Shown here one piece after another: positions 5,983-6,609 of a DNA stretch of 6,609 bases. Numbering within the stretch: the stretch's first letter is position 1; each line of letters opens with the position of its first letter. The translations under genes and the position numbers were made by a program. Origin of the DNA: Clostridium sp. CAG:167 (lineage in GTDB: Bacteria > Bacillota > Clostridia > Lachnospirales > Lachnospiraceae); contig HF998258.1 of the NCBI GenBank assembly GCA_000433735.1, forward strand, positions 1-6,609. The letters run 5' to 3'. The notes beneath the pieces are model-generated. The model saw nothing but the letters and a program-made list of their open reading frames with translations. It was not told where the DNA came from and ran no database searches.

Positions 5983-6609
5983 ACGCCTTCTTATAACGGC
6001 CTCTGGCTCCTGCCTTTTTCATCATGGTTTTGTATTTTTTATACTTTGTTTTTGGCAGCGAGACCACCGCCTTTTTACTTGTTTTCTTAAAGGCTCCTGA
6101 GTCCATCTTCGTTATCTTTTTACTCTTGATCACAATTTTTTTCAGGTTCACACATCCCGAGAAAGCGTTGGTGCGGATCCTAACAATTTTTGATCCTATC
6201 GTTACTTTTTTCAGTTTTTTATTGCCGGCACAGGCTTTTGCCCCAATCTCCGTTACCCGGTAAATCACACCCTTGTAACGAACGGCAGATGGGATGCTGA
6301 GTGATGTCTTTTTCTTGTTGGTCATCCCGGTGAAAACCACTGTCTTTTTGGCTGCATCCTTGAGAGAATACTTCTGTCCTTTTACTGTCAAGGTACTTTC
6401 CACCGTCTGCTGTGGTGCCTGGGTAGTCTGATCTTCTGCTGCCGCAGTCGTTCCCTGCCGGGTCTCTCCGGCCGGCGTCTGGTTCGTCGGTGACGGTTTC
6501 TCGCTGATTGTCGTACCCGGAGTCGACTTCACCGTAGCTGTTGGTGTCGGGATAACCGTCTGCGATGCTGTCGCTGTAGCTGTCGGTGTGGCCGTTGGGG
6601 TAGCTGTAG
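5981..6609 (-). CDS. BspA-type leucine-rich-repeat surface protein, C-terminal part (N-terminus outside window)
   Basis: The frame is open from the right edge of the window to TAA at 5983-5981, 209 codons. A GTG at 6532 is in frame but has no reason to be the start, because coding-type sequence continues upstream. The first third (about 6400-6609) is a low-complexity Thr/Pro/Ala linker (TPTATATASQTVIPTPTAT) typical of clostridial surface proteins. The rest carries an LRR_5/BspA-like fold: a beta-strand entry (YKGVIYRVTEIGAKACAG), one repeat with KKLKKVTIGSKIVRIRTNAF and another with CVNLKKIVIKSKKI. It ends with the Lys-rich P-K-x-K-Y-KKYKTMMKKAG tail that often closes these domains. Such proteins are exported and are thought to bind host or glycan ligands. 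The missing N-terminus may hold an enzyme or binding domain. It is convergent with the chemoreceptor. Family call is good; function is not. Confidence 0.8.
   Translation of the reverse strand, partial: TATPTATPTATATASQTVIPTPTATVKSTPGTTISEKPSPTNQTPAGETRQGTTAAAEDQTTQAPQQTVESTLTVKGQKYSLKDAAKKTVVFTGMTNKKKTSLSIPSAVRYKGVIYRVTEIGAKACAGNKKLKKVTIGSKIVRIRTNAFSGCVNLKKIVIKSKKITKMDSGAFKKTSKKAVVSLPKTKYKKYKTMMKKAGARGRYKKA

Noticed and set aside
6530..6532. GTG at 6532 as the start of the LRR protein
   Set aside because: The same frame continues upstream to the window edge with the same Thr/Pro/Ala linker composition, and no ribosome-binding site precedes the GTG.

Overview
The window looks like chromosomal DNA from a gut-type Lachnospiraceae or other clostridial relative, with moderate GC. 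The evidence is a sporulation-type manganese catalase of the CotJC kind, Gram-positive ribosome-binding sites (AGGAG/GGAGG), a Lys-rich BspA-type leucine-rich-repeat protein with a Pro/Thr/Ala linker, and a chemoreceptor that implies motility. The family placement rests on recognising protein styles by eye, not on a database search.

Left end (1-889): the C-terminal 113 codons of a large serine recombinase stop at 342. A CotJC-like manganese catalase without its N-terminus follows on the same strand, with recognisable homology starting only about 20 bases after the recombinase stop. This is the junction expected when a recombinase-encoding element has integrated into a cotJC-like gene. All expected metal ligands remain in the 3' fragment, but no start codon does. 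It may be a skin/SPbeta-like intervening element that excises to rebuild the gene, or the scar of one. The other end lies outside the window.

Middle (918-4220): a bidirectional hairpin terminator separates cotJC from two tandem minus-strand paralogous arylsulfate sulfotransferases (ASST, PAPS-independent). The upstream copy (2550-4220) has an N-terminal membrane anchor. The downstream copy (986-2566) has a cleavable-looking signal peptide and is strikingly Lys/Tyr-rich. They overlap by 17 bases, and the second gene's Shine-Dalgarno lies inside the first, so they form a translationally coupled operon of two extracytoplasmic enzymes.

Right part (4221-6609): a divergent promoter region serves the ASST operon and a plus-strand chemoreceptor (4359-5906). 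The receptor has about six membrane helices, no evident periplasmic-type sensor domain and no HAMP. A second bidirectional terminator (5933-5982) separates it from a convergent minus-strand surface protein, which has a Pro/Thr-rich linker and a C-terminal LRR_5-like domain and whose N-terminus runs off the window.

No tRNA, rRNA, CRISPR array or insertion sequence was seen. No gap between genes exceeds about 140 bases.
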